Shown here: piece after piece, positions 10,070 to 18,374 of the stretch | Position numbering within the stretch: position 1 is the first letter of the stretch | How the letters are laid out: each line of letters starts with the position of its first letter | Source of the DNA: Paenibacillus sp. AN1007 | GTDB lineage: Bacteria > Bacillota > Bacilli > Paenibacillales > Paenibacillaceae | Assembly (NCBI RefSeq): GCF_040702995.1 | Contig: NZ_CP159992.1 | Span: forward strand, 72,501-136,500 | Direction of reading: 5' to 3' | Length of the DNA: 64,000 nt | The notes under the pieces: generated by a model | Seen by the model: the letters and a program-made list of their open reading frames with translations, nothing else | Told to the model about the DNA's origin: nothing | The model's database searches: none | Program-made: the position numbers and the translations under genes

Positions 10070-11564
10070 ATGGTTTAACAATAACAACTTTGCCAAAATA
10101 CTTGCACTGGCGGTAAGTCTGCTTCTCTGGTTCATGATTCATCTGGATGAAGTACCTACAACTCCAACCATTACAACGGGGATATCCAGTAAAATTGTGG
10201 AACGGAATGTTCCTGTTCAGCCCTACGGGCTGGATAGTAACGCGTATGTTCTTACATCTCTCAGCACAGATGAAGTGCGGCTGGAGATCAAAGGGCAGCG
10301 TTCAATGCTGACTTCCATTTTCACAAATGACGATTATAAAGTGCTGGTTGATTTGAGCCAGGTAAAGGAGGGTTCAAACACGCTGCCGCTTGTGCCTGAT
10401 TTACCTTCCGGGGTTGAAGTTGTCAGCATGGAACCTTCCATGGTAACGGTGAATGTAGAAAAATTGGGCACCAAATCATTTAATGTGAATATTGTACCCG
10501 AAGGAGAGCCTTCCGCTGGATATCGTGCTGGAAAGCCTGTGGTTGAGCCCTTGGCTCCGGTTAAGGTAACTCTGCCGGAAGGGCAGCTTGAAGCTGTAGC
10601 GAAGGTTCAGGGTAGTGTAAGCATAAAAGATGCGAAGGAAGACGTGATTCAGAAAAAAGTGAAACTTCAGGCATATGATGCCGAGGGCAAAGTGATTGAA
10701 AATGCGGCTATAACACCACAGACAGTCGAAGTCCGTGTTCCGGTCAATCAGCCCTATACAAAAGTGCCCTTGAGGATCAAATATTCAGGACAGCTGCCCG
10801 ATGGTCTGGTACTCTCTTCGGTCGAGCCGAGCGTGAAAGAAGTCTCGATTTATGGGAGTGAGGAATCACTTGCGGGTATACAGTCCTATGACCAGGCTGC
10901 GCTTGATCTTACACAGTTCACTCAGTCCGGCACTACAACAGTTAACGTGGACTTGACGCCGCCTTCGGGTTCTGAGAAAATCGAGCCTAGTTCGATTCAG
11001 ATCAAAGTCACGGTGTCGCCTTACGATGAGGTCGAGACAACCACGAAAGTTTTTCCCAACGTACCGATTCTTCTGAGCGGATTGGGAAATGGGCTTGAAA
11101 GTGAGCTGGTTACTCCCAAAAGCGGGGGCCTGAACATTACACTAACGGGATCACAAAGCATGCTTGAAGGTTTAAGTGGGGATGACATCAAGCTTACGGG
11201 AAATCTTCAAGGCCTTGGTGAAGGTACACATGAGATTGAACTGGAAGCTGCTTTACCCCGGTTTGCGAAGCTGGATGGGGCGTCCACTGATTTAAGTGCG
11301 ACGGTCAAGATCAGCGAAAAGGCCAAAGATGCAGCTGTGCCTCCAGAGCAAAACTCCAGTGAGGATAATCAAACAGGACCAGATCCATCGCCGGCAGAAG
11401 TTGAAAACGGACAGCCAAACACGGATCCTGTGGAAGAGCAAGATGAATCGAATACGGAGCATCAGGATCAAAGCCAGCAGGGAAGTGCAGCAGTGAACCG
11501 TGGTAGTGTAAACAGCAATGAGAATAACAGCAGTAACGGTGGTAAATCGGGTTCAAATCCGTAA
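10062..11564 (+). CDS. cdaR: CdaA regulatory partner CdaR (YbbR-domain protein)
   Basis: Extracytoplasmic regulator of CdaA. 500 residues: N-terminal signal-anchor helix (about residues 11-27, ILALAVSLLLWFMIHL), then four YbbR-type repeats of about 80 residues, and a low-complexity acidic/Ser/Asn tail (PPEQNSSEDNQTGPD to SSNGGKSGSNP). The start ATG at 10062 (MDKWFNNNNFAK) sits behind GGGAGGACG and overlaps the cdaA end by 8 bases; the longer frame from 10020 lies wholly inside cdaA coding sequence and is rejected. The tail is probably a flexible wall-spanning linker. Confidence 0.93.
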   Translation: MDKWFNNNNFAKILALAVSLLLWFMIHLDEVPTTPTITTGISSKIVERNVPVQPYGLDSNAYVLTSLSTDEVRLEIKGQRSMLTSIFTNDDYKVLVDLSQVKEGSNTLPLVPDLPSGVEVVSMEPSMVTVNVEKLGTKSFNVNIVPEGEPSAGYRAGKPVVEPLAPVKVTLPEGQLEAVAKVQGSVSIKDAKEDVIQKKVKLQAYDAEGKVIENAAITPQTVEVRVPVNQPYTKVPLRIKYSGQLPDGLVLSSVEPSVKEVSIYGSEESLAGIQSYDQAALDLTQFTQSGTTTVNVDLTPPSGSEKIEPSSIQIKVTVSPYDEVETTTKVFPNVPILLSGLGNGLESELVTPKSGGLNITLTGSQSMLEGLSGDDIKLTGNLQGLGEGTHEIELEAALPRFAKLDGASTDLSATVKISEKAKDAAVPPEQNSSEDNQTGPDPSPAEVENGQPNTDPVEEQDESNTEHQDQSQQGSAAVNRGSVNSNENNSSNGGKSGSNP

Positions 11565-11637
11565 GATGTCATTTTATTTCAATTTCTAAAAATGTATTGA
11601 TGCGCTCATATAAGATGCAAATAGAAGGAGTTAGATC

Positions 11638-12978
11638 ATGGGTAAATATTTTGGTACAGATGGTGTCAGAGGGGTTGCCAATAAAGAGTTGACGGCGGAG
11701 CTGGCATACAGCATCGGACGGTGCGGCGGATATGTGCTTGCAGGCGGTGTAGAAAGACCGAAGGTAGTCATTGGTATGGATACACGGATTTCTGGACTGA
11801 TGCTGGAATCAGCACTGGTTGCAGGACTTCTGTCTATCGGTGCGGATGTCATTCGTTTAGGTGTTGTTTCTACTCCAGGTGTGGCTTACATTACTCGTCT
11901 GCTTAAAGCTGATGCGGGTGTAATGATCTCGGCTTCCCACAACCCTGTGGAGGATAACGGGATCAAATTTTTCGGTGGAGATGGTTTCAAGCTGTCGGAT
12001 GAAACAGAAAACCGGATCGAAGAGCTGATGGATGCGGAAAAAGATGAGCTGCCGCGCCCGGTTGGTGCAGGTCTTGGAACTGTGACGATGGATGAAGAAT
12101 CCCGTTACCGTTATTTGGATTACCTGAAAACAACCGTATCCGAATCGTTCTCCGGTCTCAAAATTGTACTCGATTGTGCTAATGGTGCAGCCTATGAGCT
12201 GGCACCAAAATTGTTTAGTGAGCTTGGTGCTGAAGTCATTGCTATTGGCTCGGAACCGAATGGTCTGAACATTAACGAAAAGTGTGGTTCGACTCATCCG
12301 GAGCACTTGAAGCAAGAGGTGCTGAAGCATAAAGCAGACCTTGGTCTTGCTTTTGACGGGGATGCGGATCGTCTGATTGCCATTGATGAAACAGGTGCCG
12401 AAGTGGATGGCGACTTTATTCTGTGCATTTGCGGAGACGCGATGAATCGGGCAGGCAAATTGAAAGACAGCACAGTGGTATCAACCGTAATGAGCAACAT
12501 CGGTTTTTACAAAGCAACAGAGAAGCTCGCGCTGAAAACGGCCAAAACAGCTGTAGGGGATCGCTACGTGATGGAGGAAATGCGACGTGGCGGATATAAT
12601 CTGGGCGGTGAGCAGTCTGGTCATGTTATTTTCCTGGACTACAATACAACAGGAGACGGCATGCTGACGGCTATTCAACTCGTAGATACGCTCAAGGCTT
12701 CGGGTAAAAAGCTTAGTGACCTGAAAGCGATCATGACACAGTATCCACAAGTGCTGGTTAATGTTCGTGTGGAAGATAAGAGTAAATATGAGGGTAACAC
12801 TGCAATCGGTGAAGCTATTGCTGCGGTAGAAGCACAGCTGGGAGATAATGGTCGTGTGTTGGTTCGTGCATCAGGTACAGAGTCACTGATCCGAGTTATG
12901 GCCGAAGGTCCTGATAAACATGAGCTTGAGCAGTTTGTATCCCAGATTGCAGATGTTGTGCAAAAAGAACTGATCTAG
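11638..12978 (+). CDS. glmM: Phosphoglucosamine mutase GlmM
   Basis: Interconverts glucosamine-6-phosphate and glucosamine-1-phosphate on the route to UDP-GlcNAc and peptidoglycan. 446 residues, family size. Phosphoserine loop ISASHNP with Ser100; metal-binding DGDADR; sugar-binding GGEQSGH; phosphate-binding [12 protein letters not shown] near the C-terminus. AAGGAG lies 9 bases before the ATG. Third gene of the cdaA-cdaR-glmM operon; GlmM also binds and modulates CdaA in relatives. Confidence 0.97.
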   Translation: MGKYFGTDGVRGVANKELTAELAYSIGRCGGYVLAGGVERPKVVIGMDTRISGLMLESALVAGLLSIGADVIRLGVVSTPGVAYITRLLKADAGVMISASHNPVEDNGIKFFGGDGFKLSDETENRIEELMDAEKDELPRPVGAGLGTVTMDEESRYRYLDYLKTTVSESFSGLKIVLDCANGAAYELAPKLFSELGAEVIAIGSEPNGLNINEKCGSTHPEHLKQEVLKHKADLGLAFDGDADRLIAIDETGAEVDGDFILCICGDAMNRAGKLKDSTVVSTVMSNIGFYKATEKLALKTAKTAVGDRYVMEEMRRGGYNLGGEQSGHVIFLDYNTTGDGMLTAIQLVDTLKASGKKLSDLKAIMTQYPQVLVNVRVEDKSKYEGNTAIGEAIAAVEAQLGDNGRVLVRASGTESLIRVMAEGPDKHELEQFVSQIADVVQKELI

Positions 12979-13102
12979 TTTGCTTGAAAAGCCTGCTGTT
13001 ATGCAGTCTGAGTGTTCGTTTTCACAAGATTGTTTTATAAGCATATGGGTATACAGAGGCTGATGAGTTTCCAAATACTAACGTTTGATTATTGTTCCTG
13101 CG

Positions 13103-13144
13103 TCCTGATTAGATAAGACCATGGGTCTGATTATCTGGTCAGGA
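13103..13144. other. Long imperfect inverted repeat between glmM and glmS
   Basis: TCCTGA/TCAGGA, AGATAA/TTATCT and GACC/GGTC nest around a two-to-four-base loop, giving a stem of about 17 pairs with small mismatches. No T-run follows, so a classic terminator is doubtful; it could be an operator or RNA structure. It ends 44 bases before the glmS -35 box. Confidence 0.5.
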
Positions 13145-13187
13145 GCGTGGGTAAATGTGCTGAAATTGTTACAGGTACTTTGCTCCA

Positions 13188-13216
13188 TTGCAAAATGAAC
13201 TTAAGGTGCATATAAT
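13188..13216 (+). promoter_or_regulatory. Sigma-A promoter of glmS
   Basis: TTGCAA, exactly 17 bases, TATAAT; about 50 bases before the ribozyme cleavage site. A strong match for the promoter of the ribozyme-glmS transcript. Confidence 0.75.
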
Positions 13217-13269
13217 GAGTGGAGTCGTCATTCAGACACAGAAAGTGAGGATTGTAAGGTTACAGTTAC

Positions 13270-13495
13270 ACAAGCGCCAGAGCTTGAAATTGCGCGGGAC
13301 GCATGTTGATGAGTATCTCTTTTGGAAAAGGAAGAGGACATACTCAACATGGACGGCAATCAAGCTGACGAGGTGGAGGTGTTCGGATTGTTCGGCGGGG
13401 ACCTCCCGGTGATGCATCAGAGCCGTAAACCGGATTGCGGAAAATGGATGGGTGACTGTCCACACAACGCGCCGGTAGGTGCAGGAGATAAGACA
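13270..13495 (+). ncRNA. glmS ribozyme / riboswitch
   Basis: Self-cleaving RNA that uses glucosamine-6-phosphate as cofactor and lowers glmS expression. Recognised from A|GCGCC at 13273/13274 (the expected cleavage site), the core GACGAGGTGGAGGT, TTCGGCGGGGACCTCCCGG, AGAGCCGTAA, and the 3' block GGATGGGTGACTGTCC, all in family order. The peripheral stem near the 5' end is long: ATGTTGA...TCAACAT and flanking bases, 13302-13353. The 3' limit is approximate. Confidence 0.9.
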
Positions 13496-13741
13496 AAATT
13501 AAAATGAATGTGCGTGAAGAGCGTAAACAGTGCGCGGACGGGAAAATGATGTACATTCATGATTGCATTCGTAATAGAGCATGAACACAGCGGGACGGCA
13601 GCAGGCCGTTCTGATCGTTGATAATTGAATAGGAAATGATATTCATGATACGGTTAAGCAATCTATCATTTTCCAATACGTCCACCTCTGCCTGTTTCTC
13701 TTCCTGTCACAGTATTCATATACAAACGGAGGAAATAAACT
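13496..13741 (+). other. Long leader between ribozyme and glmS start
   Basis: About 245 bases of untranslated leader. It holds a small hairpin ACGGC/GCCGT near 13593-13607 and ends in AACGGAGGAAATAAACT before the ATG. No coding frame is convincing. Confidence 0.4.
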
Positions 13742-15574
13742 ATGTGCGGTATTGTTGGATATATTGGTAATAAGAACACTCAATCGGTATTGGTTGAAGG
13801 ATTGAAAAAACTCGAGTATCGTGGTTATGATTCTGCGGGTATTGCGGTATTTACACCGCAAGGTCTGCAAATTACGAAAGCTCTCGGACGTTTGGCAAAC
13901 CTGGAAGCAAAGCTTGATGGTGCTCCGCTGGTAGGTAATGCCGGAATTGGACACACACGTTGGGCTACCCATGGTAAACCATCGGACGAGAATTCACATC
14001 CACATACGGATGGAAGCCAGAAGTTCTCCGTTGTGCATAACGGGATTATTGAGAACTATTTGGAGCTGAAGGATGAGCTGATCTCCCAAGGTCACACGTT
14101 TACTTCCGAGACAGATACCGAAGTCATTTCTCACCTGGTTGCACGTGAATACAATGGTGACATTGTTAAAACTGTGCAAAAAGTGATCACGCTGCTGCGC
14201 GGCGCATTCGCGCTGGGTGTATTGACAGAGCATGAGCCTGAGAAACTCGTTGCTGTGCGTCAAGCGAGCCCATTGATTATTGGTGTTGGTGAAGGTGAGA
14301 ACTTCATTGGTTCTGATATCCCGGCAATTCTGGAACATACACGTAATGTGTACATTCTGAATGATGGTGAAATGGCTGTATTGACACATGATGCTGTCGA
14401 ATTGATGACGATTGAGGGCAATTTTATTTCTCGGGAAATGATTCGTGTCGATTGGGATGCAGTAACCGCGGAAAAAGGCGGATTTGAGCACTTTATGCTG
14501 AAAGAGATTCATGAGCAGCCAAAAGCATATCGTGATACAATGCTGGGTCGTATCGACAATGAAGGCAAAAAAGTACAGCTTCCTGAGCTCAAAATGACGG
14601 AAGAGCAAATTAAAAATATTCGTAACATTCAGATTATTGCATGTGGTACGGCATACCATGCAGGTCTGGTTGGACGTACAGTGATTGAGCAATTGGTGCG
14701 TATTCCGGTAGAAACAGATGTGGCTTCCGAGTATCGATACCGCTCGCCAATCGTAAATAAGGATACACTTGTAATTGTAGTGAGCCAATCCGGTGAAACC
14801 GCAGATACACTGGCAGCGCTGCGTGAAGCTCAATCTAACGGTGCACATGTACTGGCGATTACAAATGTTGTGGGCAGCTCGATTGCTCGTGATGCAGACG
14901 ATGTGATTGCTACATTGGCTGGTCCTGAGATCGCCGTGGCTTCCACTAAGGCATACACTTCCCAGTTGATCGCGTTCAACCTGCTTGGTCTGTACCTTGC
15001 ACAAGTACGTGGTACGCAAACTCAGGAAGAGATTGCACACACATTGGCAGCGATGCAAGCCCTGCCTGAGCAGGTGGAATCGATGCTGAAGCAAGCAGAT
15101 GCGATCAAAGGATATGCAGAGCAAATCTCTAAACATCAACATCTTTTCTTCATTGGTCGTGGTCTGGATTACGCGGTAGCCCAAGAAGGATCGTTAAAAC
15201 TGAAAGAGATCTCTTATATTCACTCGGAGGCTTATGCTGCAGGTGAATTGAAACACGGTACACTAGCGTTGATCGAAGACGGTATTCCTGTTATTGCTCT
15301 GGCGACTCAGGAGAACGTTCTGGAGAAAACGGTAAGCAATATCAAAGAAGTGAAAGCTCGCGGCGCAGACGTACTGGCGATTACGTACGAAGAGCACGTA
15401 GCACCTTTGTTGAAGTCTGTAGACCAAGCGTTTGCTATTCCTAAGACGCTGCCGCTTCTGAGCCCAGCTCTATCTGTTGTTGCTTTGCAATTGCTGGCAT
15501 ATTACGCTTCCCTGGCTCTGGGTCATGATGTAGATAAACCACGTAACCTGGCGAAAAGTGTAACGGTTGAGTAA
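13742..15574 (+). CDS. glmS: Glutamine--fructose-6-phosphate aminotransferase (isomerising)
   Basis: Makes glucosamine-6-phosphate from fructose-6-phosphate and glutamine, the entry step to amino-sugar and wall synthesis. 610 residues. Starts MCGIVGYIG, so the mature N-terminus is the nucleophile Cys of the Ntn glutaminase domain (about 1-230; RWATHG and NGIIEN visible). Two SIS sugar-isomerase domains follow (SQSGETADT and ASTKAYTSQ in the first, EGSLKLKEISYIHSEAYAAGELKHG linking to the second), ending in the conserved KSVTVE. GGAGG precedes the ATG. Controlled by the upstream ribozyme. Confidence 0.98.
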   Translation: MCGIVGYIGNKNTQSVLVEGLKKLEYRGYDSAGIAVFTPQGLQITKALGRLANLEAKLDGAPLVGNAGIGHTRWATHGKPSDENSHPHTDGSQKFSVVHNGIIENYLELKDELISQGHTFTSETDTEVISHLVAREYNGDIVKTVQKVITLLRGAFALGVLTEHEPEKLVAVRQASPLIIGVGEGENFIGSDIPAILEHTRNVYILNDGEMAVLTHDAVELMTIEGNFISREMIRVDWDAVTAEKGGFEHFMLKEIHEQPKAYRDTMLGRIDNEGKKVQLPELKMTEEQIKNIRNIQIIACGTAYHAGLVGRTVIEQLVRIPVETDVASEYRYRSPIVNKDTLVIVVSQSGETADTLAALREAQSNGAHVLAITNVVGSSIARDADDVIATLAGPEIAVASTKAYTSQLIAFNLLGLYLAQVRGTQTQEEIAHTLAAMQALPEQVESMLKQADAIKGYAEQISKHQHLFFIGRGLDYAVAQEGSLKLKEISYIHSEAYAAGELKHGTLALIEDGIPVIALATQENVLEKTVSNIKEVKARGADVLAITYEEHVAPLLKSVDQAFAIPKTLPLLSPALSVVALQLLAYYASLALGHDVDKPRNLAKSVTVE

Positions 15575-15695
15575 AGGCAGTTTAACGTTCTAGTAAACGT
15601 TTTGTGGAAACAGAATGGTGATCTCGGTATGAAAAAGCCGTAAAGCAGTCAATAAATATTGTAAACTTAATATAAGTGAATGATGATCAGCATCT

Positions 15696-15733
15696 AAAAA
15701 GGAGCCCGAGGGATTGACTCGCGGCTCCTTTTT
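15696..15733 (+). terminator. Terminator after glmS
   Basis: AAAAAGGAGCC / GGCTCCTTTTT stem with T-run; symmetrical, so it could act in both directions. Confidence 0.9.
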
Positions 15734-15754
15734 GGTGAGGATACCATCATGTTG

Positions 15755-15791
15755 AGGACGCAGCCAGGCAAGAAAGTGGGGCGTCCTTTTT
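15755..15791 (+). terminator. Second terminator after glmS
   Basis: AGGACGC / GCGTCCT stem then TTTT, 22 bases after the first terminator. The tandem arrangement isolates glmS from the NRPS locus. Confidence 0.8.
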
Positions 15792-16090
15792 GTTGATTTA
15801 ATGGGCTGATTCGCTTATAGATTGTACAGAAGCGTAAGATCAATATTATATGGGGTTTATTGTTAATTTTTTGTAAAGCGCAAGGATTTACAGCATGAAC
15901 AGAGAATGTAAGTAAATAAATACCATATATGACAAAGGAAATTCTTATCTTCAACACCTCCGAATCCTTCGATTGTGACAAACCTTTCCCAATATAACTT
16001 CTCCTTTCGTTATAATAAGGCGAATTATTAACACTTTATGTTGAGTTGACCTAATTTAACCAAAAATTTACTATACATTCTTTGGAAATT

Positions 16091-16099
16091 TGATATAAT
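16091..16099 (+). promoter_or_regulatory. Extended -10 promoter of the NRPS locus
   Basis: TGATATAAT is a full extended -10 element (TGnTATAAT). No good -35 lies at 17 bases. The flank 15800-16090 is AT-rich, carries another TATAAT at 16011-16016 and no gene. Transcription would begin near 16106, giving a leader of over 200 bases. Confidence 0.6.
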
Positions 16100-16105
16100 T
16101 CTACC

Positions 16106-16322
16106 TAGGTCGACCTTCCAAATATGATAAAAAATAGTATTGGTGGGTTTTTATACATACCCAAGCTGTGTGCGAGAGACCAGTCCACTGGCTGTCCAGC
16201 AAGCTGGCATGCAAGGACCGACAATGGTGAAAAATGACAGCTGAGAAGTTACTGCTCGATGACGTTAGAAGGTTAAGTAATTGAAGCTAACCTTATTCCA
16301 ATTTCGATGGAGGATGAAGCGC
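16106..16322 (+). other. Structured leader of the aminotransferase gene
   Basis: About 215 bases with several small inverted repeats: GGGT/ACCC (16145-16162), CCAGC/GCTGG (16196-16207) and AAGGTTA/TAACCTT (16269-16294), the last ending 15 bases before the GGAGG. No known riboswitch class or T-box signature is recognised. RNA-level control is only a possibility. Confidence 0.4.
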
Positions 16323-17606
16323 GTGAGCATTTTTGAAAAGCTGGAATCCAACGTAAGATCTTACTGCAGAAGCTTTCCGGTAGTATTCGACCGGGCCAAG
16401 GAAGACCTGTTATTTTCTGAAGATGGAAGAGGATATATTGATTTTTTTGCAGGCGCAGGAGCGCTGAATTACGGTCACAACAACGATTATATCAAGGATC
16501 AGATTCTTGATTACTTAACTTCAGATCGGATTATGCATGGTCTGGACATGTATACAATGGCCAAGCGGGAATTCATCCAAAGCTTCTCGGAGCGGATCCT
16601 GGAGCCGCGAAAGCTGAATTACAAAATCCAATTCTGTGGTCCAACGGGAACGAACGCGGTTGAAGCAGCCCTAAAACTTGCACGCAAGGCGAAGAAGAGA
16701 TCTGGGATATTCGCATTCATGGGTGGGTTCCACGGCATGTCACTAGGCAGCCTGTCAGCGACAAGCTCCAAGTCTATGAGGGAAGGGGCCGGACTGCCTC
16801 TGAATGGAGTTACGTTTATGCCGCATCCGAGTGGTGCTTTTGCAGAAATGGATACACTGGGTTATATCGAAAATATCCTGACTGATTCGCACTCGGGAAT
16901 CGACAAACCGGCTGCCATTCTGCTTGAAACCATACAAGCGGAGGGCGGAATTCATGTCGCCGACGTGCAGTGGCTGCGCGGACTACAGCAGCTGTGCCGC
17001 GATCACGATATCCTGCTCATTACCGACGAGATTCAAGTTGGATGCGGCCGGGCTGGTGAATTCTTCTCCTTTGAACGTGCGGGGATCGAACCTGATCTCG
17101 TTACCCTGTCAAAGTCAATCAGCGGTTACGGTCTGCCGATGTCCATCCTGCTGCTGAAGCCGGAATTGGATCTCTGGACACCAGGGGAGCACAATGGTAC
17201 CTTCCGTGGCAATCAGCTTGCCTTTGTTGCTGCCAAAGCTGCACTTGAGTTCAGAGACAAAGTCTCCCTGGAAACTCAGGTGAAGCAGAAAGAAGAATTT
17301 GTGCGTTCGTTTCTTGAAAAAGAAATTAAAACTCTGCATCCATCCATTGCGATCCGCGGAATTGGCCTGATCTGGGGGATCGACGTCTCTGGCTTCATAG
17401 ATGAAGCTGGGGCGAAACGTATGTCTGAGATTTGCTTTGAGAATGGGCTCATTATTGAGAGAGCCGGCAGAGGAGACCTCGTTCTGAAGATCATGCCTCC
17501 TCTGACTGTCACGATGGAGCATCTGACCGCTGGCTGCAGTATTATCAAGTCCAGTATGCAGCAGGTAATCTCTGAGGAGGATCAAAGATTGCTGGTAACA
17601 ACCTAA
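16323..17606 (+). CDS. ectB: Diaminobutyrate--2-oxoglutarate aminotransferase
   Basis: PLP-dependent class III aminotransferase making L-2,4-diaminobutyrate (Dab) from aspartate semialdehyde, with glutamate as donor. 427 residues, EctB-family length; N-terminal SIFEKLESNVRSYCRSFPVVF and DFFAGAGALNYGHN match EctB; PLP-site DEIQVGCGRAG and Schiff-base Lys264 (TLSKSISGYGLPMS). The start GTG at 16323 lies 9 bases after GGAGG; the ATG at 16314 touches that site and the TTG frame from 16281 extends beyond the family N-terminus. No ectA or ectC is adjacent, so the role is inferred as supplying Dab, the main building block of the neighbouring synthetases, rather than ectoine synthesis. Confidence 0.93.
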   Translation: MSIFEKLESNVRSYCRSFPVVFDRAKEDLLFSEDGRGYIDFFAGAGALNYGHNNDYIKDQILDYLTSDRIMHGLDMYTMAKREFIQSFSERILEPRKLNYKIQFCGPTGTNAVEAALKLARKAKKRSGIFAFMGGFHGMSLGSLSATSSKSMREGAGLPLNGVTFMPHPSGAFAEMDTLGYIENILTDSHSGIDKPAAILLETIQAEGGIHVADVQWLRGLQQLCRDHDILLITDEIQVGCGRAGEFFSFERAGIEPDLVTLSKSISGYGLPMSILLLKPELDLWTPGEHNGTFRGNQLAFVAAKAALEFRDKVSLETQVKQKEEFVRSFLEKEIKTLHPSIAIRGIGLIWGIDVSGFIDEAGAKRMSEICFENGLIIERAGRGDLVLKIMPPLTVTMEHLTAGCSIIKSSMQQVISEEDQRLLVTT

Positions 17607-18374
17607 ACCTGTTTAAAGCGGGGGCTGACCGTCCCGAAAATACACCTATGTACCTTCTGGGTGCCGTGCGGCTCCGTTGTTGAGATAACGCTTTCATATT
17701 GTAGTTTTTTCTATGCTGCTGTTTATCCGTCAAGCAGCAAGAAATTCAGCGCAAGTCCAAGGGCTGTCCCGTTCATACCATACGGAGCATTCTTTGAGCC
17801 TCATGCTTTATCATTGTCACATCTAAACGTCAGTAGAGCTCATACCCCGCAGCTGGTCTCTTACTTAATCACATCAAGGCTGCGGGGAAATACGAAAAAT
17901 CGTACATAGAGTGATTAATGCCCCTGTAACTTTGGCTTTGAACCAAGGCAGCTTCGGTGCCGAATCCGGAGGTGTGGTCTAATTCCTGATGGATTACCGG
18001 AACTCTGCAGCAAGTCCTGCATCGATAGGAGGAACATGCCTTGTCCACCCCCATAATCCAATTCCAAACCAAATGTTGAATCCAAAGCTGTCTTTGTGAA
18101 GACCGTCTGCAGTAGAGCTTACTGAAAGAAGAAGAGCCGGAAGCTGCTGTATCTCTTGCTTGAAATGATATCTTTGTTTTGTTCTATGTATGAGAGCTGA
18201 AGGGGAAAGCCGTCAGGCAAAGTTATTGCTGTATATATTTAACCGGGTAAACACAGCGGTTAACTCGTAAAATCTACTGACACTGTTGTCCCATGTTTAG
18301 AAAGAGGCGAGCTCTGCTGCGGCATAATGCTCCGCCGGATGGATTTTACCGATGAAGAGAGGGGAACGATCCAG
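17607..18374 (+). promoter_or_regulatory. 768-bp gap between aminotransferase gene and pmxA
   Basis: No convincing gene on either strand. It holds a 9-bp stem CCCCGCAGC/GCTGCGGGG with a 25-base loop (17845-17887; no T-run) and a weak promoter candidate TTGAAA at 18160 with TCTATG at 18183 (17-base gap). It is unusually long for an intra-operon spacer, so pmxA may have its own promoter here. Confidence 0.4.

Noticed and set aside
15694..15981. Minus-strand frame after glmS
   Set aside because: Spans two terminators, no ribosome-binding site, no recognisable protein.
16141..16210. T-box or c-di-GMP-type riboswitch in the aminotransferase leader
   Set aside because: The T-box bulge sequence and other class signatures are absent; only generic stem-loops are visible.
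18293..18355. Twenty-codon frame overlapping the pmxA start, as a possible leader peptide
   Set aside because: No ribosome-binding site and no run of regulatory codons.
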